64,000 bases of DNA from Pseudomonas sp. St316 (GCF_018325905.1 NZ_AP021901.1:2666001-2730000), one strand, 5' to 3'. Shown: positions 1 to 8,878, counted from the first letter of the stretch. Notes: generated by a model not told the origin, from the sequence alone. A program made the numbers and translations.

Positions 1-1294
1 CCTCGGCGGTTTCAATGCCGTGGTCCATGGCGTTGCGCAGCAGGTGCATGAGCGGGTCGCCGATTTTTTCCACCACGGTCTTGTCCAGCTCGGTCTCCGC
101 ACCGCTGATGATCAGGTCGATGTCCTTGCCCAGTTCCTGGCTGACATCGCGCACCACGCGACGGAAGCGGTTGAAGGTTTCGCCGATGGGGATCATGCGC
201 AGGCGCAGGGCACCGTCGAGGATTTCCTCCACCAGTGACGACACCGTCGAGGTGGATTCCTGCAACGGATCGTTGTTGCAGGTGCGGGCCAGCAGGCTGG
301 TACCGGCGCTGGCGATGACCAGTTCGCCCACCAGGTTGATCAGTTCGTCGAGCTTGTCGGCGTTGACCCGCACGTAGGTGCCGTCCTTGGCCTTGCTGTC
401 GCTGCTCACCGTCTGTTTGTCGCTGGCGATCTGGGCGGGCACGCGCGGTGTCTTGCGCTGGTCGGACAACAACTCGCCAGTGGCGATCAACGCGGTGCTT
501 TCCTCGGCCGGTTCCGGTGAGGTGGTCACCAGGCCGGTGTTGGCCGGGGACGCGATGTCATCCAGGGCAACGATCTCGATCACGCAGTCTTCCCGGACGA
601 AGTCGAACACTTCGTTGATCGCGCCGTGGCTGGCGGCCGAGCGAAACTCGATGTCGAAGCCCAGGTAGCAGGACTCGGCGTCCCAGGCGTCGGCGGCGGG
701 CAGGGCGTCGGTCAAGGTGATGAGGTCGACGATTTCACCCAGGGTTTGCAGATAACGCAGGAACGAGAGTGGGTCCATGCCGTTGCGGAACACGTCCTGA
801 CCAAAGCGCAGGGAAATGTGCCAGAGGCGCGCTACGCCGGGTTCGCGGGCTTCGATTTCATGGACAGGCGTCGGAGCAGCGGTGGGCGAGGGCGCCTGGT
901 ACTCCTGCAGGATCTGGCACAGCTCCACTTCCCGTTGCAGGGCCGGTGGCGGCAGCGTTCCACCCTGGTTGGCGGCCACATTGATCAGTTCCAGCATGTG
1001 ATCGCTGGACTTGAGCAGCACCGCGATCAGGCCGGCGTCCACCTCGACGCTGCCGTTGCGCAGGCGATCGAGCACGTCTTCGACGATGTGGGTGAAGCTG
1101 ACGATCGGTTCCAGGCCAAACAGCCCGGCCGAGCCCTTGATCGTGTGCGCCGCCCGGAAGATCGCGCCAATGGCGTCATCGTCGCCGGGGTCGGTTTCCA
1201 GTTGCAGCAGCGACTCTTCCATCGCCTGCAACTGTTCCCGTGCCTCGACGATGAAGGTCTGTTGTGCCTGATCGAGATTGATGCTCACGCTCAT
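1..1294 (-). CDS. cheA: Chemotaxis histidine kinase CheA (N-terminal 431 codons; C-terminus beyond window)
   Basis: CheA autophosphorylates on a histidine of its P1 domain and passes the phosphate to CheY/CheB-type receivers under chemoreceptor control. The reading frame starts at 1294 (MSVSINLDQAQQ). It shows a P1/Hpt domain with the phospho-acceptor motif AAHTIKGSAG (His50), a long linker with a second conserved segment at about residues 150-240, then the dimerisation helices (DELINLVGELVI) and the start of the HATPase domain (LRNAMDHGIETAE), where the window cuts it. It is the fourth gene of a minus-strand operon after an MCP, a receiver and a STAS protein, with gaps of 30 bp or less. The set resembles F7-type chemosensory clusters such as cluster II of P. 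aeruginosa; that assignment is inference because CheW, CheR, CheB and CheD would lie off the edge. Confidence 0.93.
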   Translation of the reverse strand, partial: MSVSINLDQAQQTFIVEAREQLQAMEESLLQLETDPGDDDAIGAIFRAAHTIKGSAGLFGLEPIVSFTHIVEDVLDRLRNGSVEVDAGLIAVLLKSSDHMLELINVAANQGGTLPPPALQREVELCQILQEYQAPSPTAAPTPVHEIEAREPGVARLWHISLRFGQDVFRNGMDPLSFLRYLQTLGEIVDLITLTDALPAADAWDAESCYLGFDIEFRSAASHGAINEVFDFVREDCVIEIVALDDIASPANTGLVTTSPEPAEESTALIATGELLSDQRKTPRVPAQIASDKQTVSSDSKAKDGTYVRVNADKLDELINLVGELVIASAGTSLLARTCNNDPLQESTSTVSSLVEEILDGALRLRMIPIGETFNRFRRVVRDVSQELGKDIDLIISGAETELDKTVVEKIGDPLMHLLRNAMDHGIETAE

Positions 1295-1324
1295 ATCCTT
1301 TGTCGTGTCCGACGTATTGCAGTC

Positions 1325-1609
1325 CTAGGCAACCAGGTTGCACAGGGCAAGTGTCTCCATGACGGCCTTGCTTTGGCCGGTCAGTGTCAGTTGGGTGCCG
1401 GCCCTGGCCGCCTCGCGCTGTACCATCAGCAGCAGTTGCAGGCCGGCACCGTCCATCTCGGTGATCTGCGACAGATCCAGGGCCATTCGCGGCGTTGCCC
1501 CCAGGTGCGGCAGCCATTGCGCGGCCAGGTCGGCGGCGGTGTAGATCGTCAGCTCGCCGTCGATGTGCACCTGGGCGGTGTCATCGTTTGTTTCGTATTG
1601 CAACGGCAT
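1325..1609 (-). CDS. STAS-domain protein in the chemosensory operon
   Basis: This 94-residue protein is a lone STAS domain, the fold of anti-sigma factor antagonists such as SpoIIAA. The core reads IDGELTIYTAADLAAQ followed by the diagnostic loop TEMDGAGLQLLL. In phospho-regulated STAS proteins the loop is DS(S/A)G with a phosphorylated Ser; here Gly54 sits at that position, so the usual serine switch looks absent. It lies between the CheY-like receiver and CheA with 15- and 30-bp gaps and a GGAG ribosome site before 1609. A structural or scaffold role in the sensory array is inferred from context only. Confidence 0.85.
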   Translation of the reverse strand: MPLQYETNDDTAQVHIDGELTIYTAADLAAQWLPHLGATPRMALDLSQITEMDGAGLQLLLMVQREAARAGTQLTLTGQSKAVMETLALCNLVA

Positions 1610-1624
1610 CGGAGTCTCCGGCGA

Positions 1625-1993
1625 TCAAGGAAGAATCAGCTTGGATACCGCCGCCAGCATTTGCGCCGGCTGGAACGGCTTGACCACCCAGGCCTTGGCC
1701 CCGGCGGCCTGGCCTTCCTGCTTCTTCGATTCCTGGGATTCGGTGGTAAGCATGATGATCGGCGTGAACTTGTAGCTGGCCAGCTTCTTGACCTCCTTGA
1801 CGAAGGTGATGCCGTCCATGTTGGGCATGTTCACGTCACTGATGATCAGGTGCACTTTCTGGCCATTGAGCTTGCCCAGCGCATCCTTGCCATCGCTGGC
1901 TTCGATCACGTCGTAGCCGGCACTTTTCAGCGCGATGCCGACCACCTGCCGAACGCTCGCGGAGTCGTCGACAACCAATACACTTTTAGCCAT
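1625..1993 (-). CDS. cheY: CheY-like single-domain response regulator
   Basis: A stand-alone receiver domain of 122 residues, probably the direct phospho-target of the CheA two genes downstream. The visible active site consists of the acidic pair D9-D10 (VLVVDDSAS), the phospho-acceptor Asp53 (IISDVNMPNMDG), the switch Thr (IMLTTES) and the conserved Lys (WVVKPF). The start at 1993 (MAKSVLVVDD) matches the family N-terminus; an open frame continues upstream but adds unrelated sequence overlapping the MCP gene. The gap to the upstream MCP gene is 11 bp, which supports co-transcription. Whether it acts on a flagellar motor or on another output cannot be read from the sequence. Confidence 0.92.
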   Translation of the reverse strand: MAKSVLVVDDSASVRQVVGIALKSAGYDVIEASDGKDALGKLNGQKVHLIISDVNMPNMDGITFVKEVKKLASYKFTPIIMLTTESQESKKQEGQAAGAKAWVVKPFQPAQMLAAVSKLILP

Positions 1994-2004
1994 GAACGGC
2001 GCTC

Positions 2005-3216
2005 CTAAAAGAAGGTTATTTCCTGCGAAACCTGTTGCGCACCCGAGTTGCCGTGGTGATTGCGGCGTTGCTCGTCGGTGGCGTAAGTGGTTTCCATGCG
2101 CGCCAACCATTGGCGGGCGTCGATGGAAACAGCCTGTTCGGGCGACTGGCTGGCCTGCTGCATGTGCACATGCAGGTCCTCGATGTTGTCGCGCACGTGG
2201 CTGAGGATCTGGCTGACCCGATCCTGGAATTGCAGGCTGACCAGCACCTCGGTGAGTTCATCGCGGATGCCGAAGCTCTCGCGCTGCAGCATGTCGGCCG
2301 AGTCGGCCAAGCGGCCGGTGACACTCTTGAAGCGCTCCAGCACCTGCTGGATGCTTTGCTCGGAGGCGCTGACCGAATGGCTGTCCTGGTCCGCGCCGCT
2401 GGACGCGGCATGCACCAGTTGGGTGATAGCGGTGTTGATGATGTCGACCTTGGCCGACATCTGCTGGCCGGTCTCGCTGGACTTGCTCGACAGACTGCGC
2501 ACGGCATCGGCCACCACGGCAAACCCACGCCCGGCCTCGCCGGCACGGGCGGCTTCGATGGCGGCGTTGAGGGCCAGCAGGTTGGTCTGCGCGGCAATCG
2601 CCGCGACATCGGCGGCCATGGTCCGCAGCTCGCCGGTATAGGCCGTCAGGTTGCGCACCTGGGCCAGGGTTTCATCGCGGCTGGCCTGGGTGGCTTTCAG
2701 GGAATCGATGACCTTGACCAGTTCACTTTCGCTCAGGGCCAGCACCTGCACGGCACCGCTACTGCTGCTGCCGGCCAACTCACCGGCGGCCAGTTGCGAG
2801 GCTTGCACGGTCTCTTCCAGACGCGAAGAAATACCGGTGAAGCGGCTGGTCAGCGAGACGATTGCGGTTTCGGTCTGCTGCCGGGAGCTTTCGACCTGCT
2901 TGGCCCAGATCGGCATGGCCCCGAGGATGACGTCGTTGAGTTGTTCGCTGGTTTTATGGGTGCGGTGCTCGGTGGCTTGCAGGTCGTGGTGGGCCATGGC
3001 GGCGATGGCGTTGTCGAACCGCTGACGTTGCGAACGCGCGCCCCATGCACCAGCGCCGACACCAAAGGCCAGGAGGGCAATGCCCAGAATGATGTTTTGT
3101 ACACTTGGACCGTTGAGCAGTACGACGCCAACGGCTGCAACGAAAGCGACGAGCACTGTGTGCCAGAGGATGCGAGGTGGTTGCGCGAAGGAATGACCGT
3201 GTGGGTACGACGTCAT
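2005..3216 (-). CDS. Methyl-accepting chemotaxis protein without a periplasmic ligand domain
   Basis: First gene of the che operon, 403 residues. Two closely spaced hydrophobic stretches at about residues 17-34 and 40-58 form a membrane hairpin with almost nothing between them, so there is no periplasmic sensor domain. The rest is coiled coil with the chemoreceptor signalling tip ([19 protein letters not shown], then [15 protein letters not shown]) at about residues 205-245. Canonical receptors have ADEVR where this one has ADAVR, a Glu-to-Ala change next to the CheA/CheW contact region. It ends without a CheR-tethering pentapeptide. It probably senses an internal or membrane-associated cue, or reports through a partner protein; the signal is unknown. 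Confidence 0.88.
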   Translation of the reverse strand: MTSYPHGHSFAQPPRILWHTVLVAFVAAVGVVLLNGPSVQNIILGIALLAFGVGAGAWGARSQRQRFDNAIAAMAHHDLQATEHRTHKTSEQLNDVILGAMPIWAKQVESSRQQTETAIVSLTSRFTGISSRLEETVQASQLAAGELAGSSSSGAVQVLALSESELVKVIDSLKATQASRDETLAQVRNLTAYTGELRTMAADVAAIAAQTNLLALNAAIEAARAGEAGRGFAVVADAVRSLSSKSSETGQQMSAKVDIINTAITQLVHAASSGADQDSHSVSASEQSIQQVLERFKSVTGRLADSADMLQRESFGIRDELTEVLVSLQFQDRVSQILSHVRDNIEDLHVHMQQASQSPEQAVSIDARQWLARMETTYATDEQRRNHHGNSGAQQVSQEITFF

Positions 3217-3659
3217 GGTTCGGTCCTTGAACAGAGTTTCTAACAGGTTATGTGCGAATAACTGGTTATCTGCGACCTCTACTCGGACTTTAAGACCGGC
3301 TGTCCGATACCGGTATTGCCATAGGCACTGGTCTACACAGTACGTGGCACTGTGCTATTTCAGGTTAGACGCTGTCTGTGAAATGTCGAATGCACCCGAC
3401 GAAGGTAGAAGCCACATGGCGAGGGTGATGGCGCACCGGCCTTTGTGGCGAGGGAGCTTGCTCCCGCTGGAGCGCGAAGCGGTCCCCAACGTGGCTGGCG
3501 CGGTTACATTGTGTGTTCAGGTTTTGGGGCTGCTGTGCAGCCCAGCGGGAGCAAGCTCCCTCGCCACAAGAGCGGTCCGCGCTGATTCTTCTGAAACAGA
3601 TGATTGGATTGCGCTAAATTACCGGCACCCGGATTTTCGAACCTGCCATCAGAGCTCCC
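3217..3659. other. Intergenic region between divergent MCP and MATE genes
   Basis: About 440 bp without a convincing gene. It must hold the promoters of the minus-strand che operon and of the MATE gene. The only structure I can support is one REPIN of the GTGGCGAGGGAGCTTGCTCCCGCT family at 3444-3569. An open frame runs through the region but it has REP sequence inside it and no family resemblance. Confidence 0.6.
3444..3569. repeat. REPIN, GTGGCGAGGGAGC family
   Basis: Two REP palindromes in inverted orientation, TTGTGGCGAGGGAGCTTGCT at the left end and its complement near 3550-3568, separated by about 70 bp that includes a second short inverted pair (GAAGCGGTCCCC and GGGGCTGCTGTG). The same family recurs at 47746-47879. 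Confidence 0.85.
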
Positions 3660-5006
3660 ATGCCCACCCAGCCCCTCTGGAAAACCTATCTCCTGTTCCT
3701 GGCCCCCATGGTCCTGTCCAACTTCCTGCAGTCCATGTCTGGCACGTTCAACAGCATCTACATCGGCCAGATGCTCGGTACCCAGGCCTTGGCGGCGGTG
3801 TCGGGGATGTTTCCCATCGTGTTTTTCTTTATCGCATTGGTGATTGGCCTCGGCGCGGGCGCGGGGGTGTTGATCGGGCAGGCCTACGGCGCCGGAGAAA
3901 CCGGTACGGTGAAGGCGATTGCCGGTTCGACGTTGTTGTTGGGGGCCATCATCGGCCTGACGGCGGCGGTGCTCGGCAGTGTCTTTGCGCGTCAGGCATT
4001 GCAGGGGCTCGGCACGCCGGCCGATGTGCTGGAGGATGCCGTTTCCTATGCCCGGGTCATGATGTGGATCCTGCCGATGTTGCTGGTATTTGTGCTGTTC
4101 ACCCAACTGCTGCGCGGGGTGAGCGATACGGTGTCACCGATGTTGGCGCTGCTGATCTCCACCAGTGTCGGGCTGCTGCTTACGCCGGCATTGATTCGTG
4201 GCTGGTTGGGGTTGCCGCAGATGGGCATCCAGAGCGCGGCACTGGCGGGGCTGGTAGGGACGGCCTCGGCCATGGCCATGCTGGCGTGGCGCTTGAACCG
4301 TCGCGAACATGCCCTGGCACCGGACCGGGCGTTGTTCGCGGCGATGCGCCTGGACACGGAGATCCTTGGCAAAGTGCTGCGCATTGGTTTGCCCACAGGG
4401 TTGCAGATGGTGGTGATCTCGTTGTCCGAGTTGGTCATCCTGACGCTGGTCAATAGCCATGGTTCCCAGGCCACGGCGGCCTACGGCGCGGTGACGCAGA
4501 TCGTCAACTACGTGCAGTTTCCGGCGCTGTCGATCGCCATCACCGCTTCGATCCTCGGCGCCCAGGCCATCGGTGCCGGACGCCTGGAGCGCCTGGGGCC
4601 GATCCTGCGCACCGGGTTGTTGATCAACCTCTGGCTTACGGGTGGGCTGGTGGTGCTGGGTTATCTGTTGTCCCACTGGCTGCTGGGACTGTTCATCACC
4701 GACCCGGCGGCACGGGTCCAGGCCGAACACCTGCTGCACATCATGCTCTGGAGCCTTTTGGTGTTCGGCTTCCAGGCGATCGTCGGCGGCATCATGCGCG
4801 CCAGCGGCACGGTGCTGGTGCCGGTCGCCATTTCGATCTTCTGCATCGTCGCCGTGCAAGTGCCGGCGGCGTATCTGCTGGACGCTCACTTCGGGTTGCA
4901 AGGGGTGTGGATGGCGTTCCCGGTGGCCTACTTGAGCATGCTGCTATTGCAGGTGCTGTACTACAAGCGGGTGTGGCAGCATCAGTCGATCGAACGCCTC
5001 GTGTAG
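3660..5006 (+). CDS. MATE family multidrug/toxin efflux transporter
   Basis: A 448-residue polytopic inner-membrane protein with about 12 hydrophobic helices and two internally similar halves, as in MatE (NorM/DinF-type) cation-coupled exporters. The N-terminus PTQPLWKTYLLFLAPMVLSN is the usual opening of the first MatE repeat, followed by a glycine-rich helix with LGAGAGVLIGQAYGAG, and the second half begins near LRIGLPTGLQM. The length is normal for the family. It is transcribed alone, divergently from the che operon. The substrate cannot be predicted. Confidence 0.92.
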   Translation: MPTQPLWKTYLLFLAPMVLSNFLQSMSGTFNSIYIGQMLGTQALAAVSGMFPIVFFFIALVIGLGAGAGVLIGQAYGAGETGTVKAIAGSTLLLGAIIGLTAAVLGSVFARQALQGLGTPADVLEDAVSYARVMMWILPMLLVFVLFTQLLRGVSDTVSPMLALLISTSVGLLLTPALIRGWLGLPQMGIQSAALAGLVGTASAMAMLAWRLNRREHALAPDRALFAAMRLDTEILGKVLRIGLPTGLQMVVISLSELVILTLVNSHGSQATAAYGAVTQIVNYVQFPALSIAITASILGAQAIGAGRLERLGPILRTGLLINLWLTGGLVVLGYLLSHWLLGLFITDPAARVQAEHLLHIMLWSLLVFGFQAIVGGIMRASGTVLVPVAISIFCIVAVQVPAAYLLDAHFGLQGVWMAFPVAYLSMLLLQVLYYKRVWQHQSIERLV

Positions 5007-5046
5007 ACCCAAGTTTTGACACAACACAAAGCCCCTGTGGGTGAAC

Positions 5047-5137
5047 TGTGGGAGCAAAGCTTGCTCGCGATGACCTCATCACATGCAGCGCCCCTGTTGG
5101 CTTTAAAACCGCTATCGCGAGCAAGCTTTGCTCCCAC
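5047..5137. repeat. REPIN, GTGGGAGC(A/G)AGCTTGCTCGCGAT family
   Basis: An inverted pair of REP palindromes (TGTGGGAGCAAAGCTTGCTC at the left, its complement ending in TTTGCTCCCACA at the right) flanking about 35 bp, immediately upstream of the HAD gene. The AAGCTT core variant is shared with the copy at 28706-28797. Confidence 0.88.
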
Positions 5138-5159
5138 AGACTCAACCACCGAGGATCCG

Positions 5160-5819
5160 ATGCCTGCCAGTCGCCCCACCCACGTTGCCTACCGCGCCTT
5201 CCTGTTCGACATGGACGGCACACTGCTCAATTCCATCGCCGCCGCCGAGCGGATCTGGACGCGCTGGGCCCTGCGCCACGGCGTGGATGTGGCGACGTTC
5301 CTGCCAACGATCCATGGCGTGCGCGCCATCGACACCATCGCTCGCCAGCACTTGCCGGGAGTGGATGCCCAAGCCGAGGCCGCGCAGATTACCCGCGAGG
5401 AAATCGACGATGTTGAAGGGGTGGTGCAAGTGGCCGGTGCGGTTGCGTTTCTGAAAAAACTGCCGCCCCATCAATGGGCGATTGTCACCTCGGCGCCTAT
5501 GACACTGGCCTTGCGCCGCATGGACGCCGCGGGGATTCCGCGTCCCGGGGTGATGGTGACCGCCGAAGACGTGAGCAACGGCAAACCCAACCCCGCCTGC
5601 TATCGCCTGGCCGCCGAACGCTTGCAAGTGGCACCGCAAGAATGCCTGGTCTTTGAAGACGCCGAGGCGGGCATCCTGGCTGGCGAGGCGGCCGAGGCGG
5701 ATGTGATGGTGGTAACGGCGACCCATACGCACCCGGTGGTTACCCTTCATCCGCAGATCAAGGATTACCTCGGGCTGGGTATTGAAATGGATGAGGCCGG
5801 GTTGATGCGGATTCAGTAA
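5160..5819 (+). CDS. HAD-superfamily (subfamily IA) sugar-phosphatase-like hydrolase
   Basis: A cytosolic phosphatase of 219 residues. HAD motif I is FLFDMDGTLLNS (nucleophile Asp17, acid/base Asp19), motif II is IVTSAP, motif III Lys is in NGKPNPACY, and motif IV is VFEDAEAG. The cap between motifs I and II is the small helical type of sugar phosphatases and phosphoglycolate-type enzymes. I chose the ATG at 5160 because it sits just after the REPIN and a GAGGA ribosome site; an upstream in-frame ATG would translate the repeat. The substrate is probably a small sugar or polyol phosphate but is not determined by the motifs. Confidence 0.88.
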   Translation: MPASRPTHVAYRAFLFDMDGTLLNSIAAAERIWTRWALRHGVDVATFLPTIHGVRAIDTIARQHLPGVDAQAEAAQITREEIDDVEGVVQVAGAVAFLKKLPPHQWAIVTSAPMTLALRRMDAAGIPRPGVMVTAEDVSNGKPNPACYRLAAERLQVAPQECLVFEDAEAGILAGEAAEADVMVVTATHTHPVVTLHPQIKDYLGLGIEMDEAGLMRIQ

Positions 5820-5833
5820 CCACACAAATCCCT

Positions 5834-5925
5834 TGTGGGAGCTGAGCTTGCTCGCGATAGCGGTAGGTCAGCTTGCATTCATGTTGAATGTGCCGATGCC
5901 ATCGCGGGCAAGCCTTGCTCCCACA
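5834..5925. repeat. REPIN between the HAD and ppnN genes
   Basis: Inverted REP pair whose left arm is TGTGGGAGCTGAGCTTGCTC and whose right arm is the CGGGCAAGCCTTGCTCCCACA variant. It lies between two convergent genes. Confidence 0.85.
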
Positions 5926-5950
5926 TTGCTCTGTGCCCGCTGCACAAAGG

Positions 5951-7324
5951 TCAGGTCACCACGCGATAGCACGGCACATACGCCGCGCCGCCGGGCAGTT
6001 TCATGCGGTGCTGGGCAACGAAGGCCTGAAGCAGGCGGTCGAGAGGTTCCATGATGGCGGCGTCGCCGTGGATTTCGTACGGGCCGTGTTCTTCGATCAG
6101 GCGGATGCCCTTGTCCTTGACGTTACCGGCCACGATCCCCGAGAACGCCCGGCGCAGGTTGGCCGCCAGTTCGTGGGCGGGCAGGTCGCGGCTCAGGCCC
6201 AGGCTGGCCATGTTGGCGTGGGTCGGGTCGAACGGGCGCTGGAAGCCCTCGTCGATCTTCAGCAGCCAGTTGAAGTGGAAGGCGTCGTTGCGCTCGCGGC
6301 GGAACTGCTTGACCTCCTTGAGCCCCCGGGTCATCTGCCGCGCCACTTCGGCCGGGTCGTCGATGATGATCTGATAATGCTTCTGCGCCGCCTCACCCAG
6401 GGTTGCACCGACAAACGCATGCAACTGATCGAGGTACGGCGCGGCGCTTTTCGGCCCGGTGAGAACCACCGGGAACGGCAGGTCCTGGTTGGCCGGGTGC
6501 ATCAGGATACCCAGCAGGTACAGGAACTCTTCCGCCGTGCCGGCGCCACCCGGGAAAATGATGATGCCGTGGCCGACCCGGACGAAGGCTTCCAGGCGCT
6601 TCTCGATGTCCGGCAGGATCACCAGCTCATTGACGATCGGGTTCGGCGCCTCGGCGGCGATGATGCCCGGTTCCGTCAGGCCCAGGTAGCGACCGCCATG
6701 GATACGCTGCTTGGCATGGGCAATGGTGGCGCCTTTCATCGGACCTTTCATCACGCCCGGGCCGCAACCGGTGCAGATGTCCAGGCTGCGCAGGCCCAGC
6801 TCGTGGCCGACTTTCTTGGTGTATTTGTATTCTTCGGTGTTGATCGAGTGACCGCCCCAGCACACGACGATTTTCGGCTCCACGCCAGGGCGCAAGGTGC
6901 GGGCGTTGCGCAGCAGGTGGAAGACGTAGTCGCTGATGCCCTGGGACGAGCTGAGGTCGATGCGCTGGCTGTCCAGCTCGTTCTCGGTGTAGACGATGTC
7001 TCGCAGGGCGCTGAACAGCATCTCGCGGGTGCTGGCGATCATTTCGCCATCGACGAACGCATCGGCCGGGGCGTTCAGCAGTTCCAGGCGCACGCCGCGG
7101 TCCTGCTGGTGAATGCGGATCTCGAAGTCCTTGTAGGCTTCCAGGATGGTCTTGGCGTTATCAACATGGGCGCCAGTGTTGAGGATGGCCAGGGCGCACT
7201 GGCGGAAGAGGGTATAGATACTGCCGGAACCGGCTTCGCTCAGTTGCTGGACTTCGCGCTGGGACAAGGTCTCCAGGCTGCCCTTGGGGCTTACCGAGGC
7301 GTTGATTACATGTCTTTGAGTCAT
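5951..7324 (-). CDS. ppnN: Nucleotide 5'-monophosphate nucleosidase PpnN (YgdH-type LOG protein)
   Basis: PpnN hydrolyses purine and pyrimidine 5'-monophosphates to the base and ribose 5-phosphate, and in enterobacteria it is controlled by (p)ppGpp. The 457-residue length is that of the full-size YgdH form, not of short LOG proteins. The signature FPGGAGTAEEFLYLLG (the PGGxGTxxE motif) is at about residues 255-270, preceded by a Rossmann core with CTGCGPGVMKG. It is monocistronic and convergent with the HAD gene. The start ATG at 7324 has an AAGGAAAGCTGA ribosome site. The 217 bp to the divergent DUF3087 gene would hold both promoters. Confidence 0.92.
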   Translation of the reverse strand: MTQRHVINASVSPKGSLETLSQREVQQLSEAGSGSIYTLFRQCALAILNTGAHVDNAKTILEAYKDFEIRIHQQDRGVRLELLNAPADAFVDGEMIASTREMLFSALRDIVYTENELDSQRIDLSSSQGISDYVFHLLRNARTLRPGVEPKIVVCWGGHSINTEEYKYTKKVGHELGLRSLDICTGCGPGVMKGPMKGATIAHAKQRIHGGRYLGLTEPGIIAAEAPNPIVNELVILPDIEKRLEAFVRVGHGIIIFPGGAGTAEEFLYLLGILMHPANQDLPFPVVLTGPKSAAPYLDQLHAFVGATLGEAAQKHYQIIIDDPAEVARQMTRGLKEVKQFRRERNDAFHFNWLLKIDEGFQRPFDPTHANMASLGLSRDLPAHELAANLRRAFSGIVAGNVKDKGIRLIEEHGPYEIHGDAAIMEPLDRLLQAFVAQHRMKLPGGAAYVPCYRVVT

Positions 7325-7542
7325 TCAGCTTTCCTTGAAAACGATGCCATGCACACAACGACGGCATCTTGAAAAAAAACGTCCACGCAGAAAGATCGCA
7401 CGATCCTTGCGCTATCGCCATCGGCTTTGAACCGGACCTGGCGAGTCGATTGCGCTACAAAATGAGCCCCAGCATAGCTAAATCGACCGGGCAGGCGATA
7501 ATGCGTGACTCTTTTGATGCCGTACAAGGAAATTGCACCGCG

Positions 7543-8076
7543 ATGTTCGAGATCAAACCGTGGGATGGCGACACCTATCGCAAGCAGACGCGCCGCAGCA
7601 CCCTAATCATCGCGGTGGTATTCCTGGCCCTGGCGATGTTGCTGTCCAGCCTGGCCGTGATGCTGCTGGGGACGCCCGGAGGCGATAACTTTCGTTTCAA
7701 TCTCGGCGGGGTGATTGTCGCGGTGCTGGCGATGGCGGCGCTGATGCGCCTGTATTTCTGGTCGCAGCCGTGGATGGCCGCCGCGGTGTACGGTTGGCAG
7801 CTCAAGCGCAGCCTGATGAAAATCACCAACGTGATGCACCAGGTGACAGCCGGCGTGCAGGCCCAGGACCCCACCGCCATGAAGCTGCTGCGTTTCTATC
7901 ACCTGGGGTTGGCCCAGATGCATCAGCTGGACGCCAACTCCAGCGCCCAGGGCTCCCTGGCCCGAGAGGCCGACGCGCACCTGGCGAAGATGCAGGCACT
8001 GGGCCTTGACACTGAACAGTCGCGCCTGGAGGCGGGCTGGATCGGAACGGTGAAGCAGGCCTATCGCGCAGGTTGA
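7543..8076 (+). CDS. DUF3087 family inner-membrane protein
   Basis: A 177-residue protein of the DUF3087 family, which has no assigned function. It opens MFEIKPWDGDTYRKQTRRST, then two hydrophobic helices at about residues 22-45 and 52-72, and a soluble C-terminal half rich in charged residues (MHQVTAGVQAQDPTAMKLL). This is probably a two-helix anchor with a cytoplasmic domain. The start was taken at 7543 because the family begins with MFEI; an upstream in-frame ATG adds an unrelated stretch. It sits divergent from ppnN and convergent with arsC. Confidence 0.82.
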   Translation: MFEIKPWDGDTYRKQTRRSTLIIAVVFLALAMLLSSLAVMLLGTPGGDNFRFNLGGVIVAVLAMAALMRLYFWSQPWMAAAVYGWQLKRSLMKITNVMHQVTAGVQAQDPTAMKLLRFYHLGLAQMHQLDANSSAQGSLAREADAHLAKMQALGLDTEQSRLEAGWIGTVKQAYRAG

Positions 8077-8080
8077 TCGG

Positions 8081-8551
8081 TCAGAGGGTGCCGATGCGGT
8101 CGAGCTCGGCTTTCAGGGCCTGGGCATCGAGCTGGTCGAAGGGCAGGGCGAAGAAGGCCCGGCAGCGGGCCTCGATGCGGTCCAGCGTGCAGTGGAAAGC
8201 CTGGCCGACCTGATCATCGCTGCCTTGGACTTCCGATGGATCCGCCAAGCCCCAATGGCTCTTGACCGCCGGGCCGAAATACACCGGGCAAGCCTCGTTG
8301 GCGGCGTTGTCGCACACTGTGATGACGATGTCCGGCGGGCTGCTTTCAAAGGCGTCGTTGCCCTTGCTGCGCAGGCCTTTGATACAGATACCGGCCTCCT
8401 GCAAGGTGCTCAGGCTGCGCGGCAGCACCTGACCCTTGGGAAAGCTGCCAGCGCTGACCGCTTCGAACCCGGCCGGGGTCAGATGGTTGAACATCGCTTC
8501 GCTGAGGATGCTGCGACAGCTGTTGGCTGTGCACATGAAGAGGACTTTCAT
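8081..8551 (-). CDS. arsC: Arsenate reductase, thioredoxin-coupled (low-molecular-weight phosphatase type)
   Basis: A 156-residue enzyme reducing arsenate to arsenite. The catalytic CX5R loop is FMCTANSCRS (Cys7 to Arg13), and the second and third redox cysteines are in VITVCDNAANEACP (Cys80 and Cys88), followed by the family motif SHWGLADPSE. This is the S. aureus pI258-like class that relies on thioredoxin, not glutaredoxin. It is alone: there is no arsR, arsB or arsH within the window, so it is either an orphan or an arsenate-tolerance gene with separate control. A near-palindrome lies upstream at 8593-8612. Confidence 0.93.
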   Translation of the reverse strand: MKVLFMCTANSCRSILSEAMFNHLTPAGFEAVSAGSFPKGQVLPRSLSTLQEAGICIKGLRSKGNDAFESSPPDIVITVCDNAANEACPVYFGPAVKSHWGLADPSEVQGSDDQVGQAFHCTLDRIEARCRAFFALPFDQLDAQALKAELDRIGTL

Positions 8552-8592
8552 CGATCGGCTCCGATAAGCGCAAGGTAGGGCTGCGCCGGAGT

Positions 8593-8612
8593 ATATGCGG
8601 ATGATCGAATAT
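8593..8612. promoter_or_regulatory. Near-palindromic candidate operator upstream of arsC
   Basis: ATATGCG and CGAATAT flank a 6-bp centre (GATGAT); the arms match at 6 of 7 positions. It lies 42-61 bp before the arsC start in an AT-rich patch. It could bind an ArsR-type repressor, but no arsR is nearby and the match to a known ArsR site is not established. Confidence 0.3.
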
Positions 8613-8692
8613 ATGAAATTCCGTATTTATGGCGAGAGGAAGAGCGTTTAGCGCCGGAGCGCAGTTCGTCTGCGCCCCAACGGTTTGGGTGG

Positions 8693-8878
8693 TTACGATT
8701 TTCTGCCGCCGCCTTGGCTGCGTTCGCTGCCTTTGTTACCGGCACCAGTGCTGGCACCTTTTTGCCGGTCGTTGGCAACGTTGCCGCCGGACGCCTGTCC
8801 GCCTTTCTTGCCGGCGTCAGATGCTTTTTCACGATCATTTGCGAAGTTGCCTGGGTTTTTGTTTCCGCTACTGGCCAT
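8693..8878 (-). CDS. KGG-domain general stress protein
   Basis: A small, very hydrophilic protein of 61 residues with KGG (GsiB-type stress) repeats: NPGNFANDREKASDAGKKGG, then a second unit with NVANDRQKGASTGAGNKG. Such proteins are basic, Gly-rich, probably disordered and linked to desiccation or stationary-phase stress. I took the start at 8878 (MASSGNKNPG), the usual KGG opening; five extra codons are possible upstream. Its level is probably stress-controlled but I see no clear promoter element. Confidence 0.85.
   Translation of the reverse strand: MASSGNKNPGNFANDREKASDAGKKGGQASGGNVANDRQKGASTGAGNKGSERSQGGGRKS

Noticed and set aside
3217..4456. Long frame starting near 3215 and overlapping the MATE gene
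   Set aside because: It runs through a REPIN and then out of frame across the MATE gene; the MATE frame has the clear family match.
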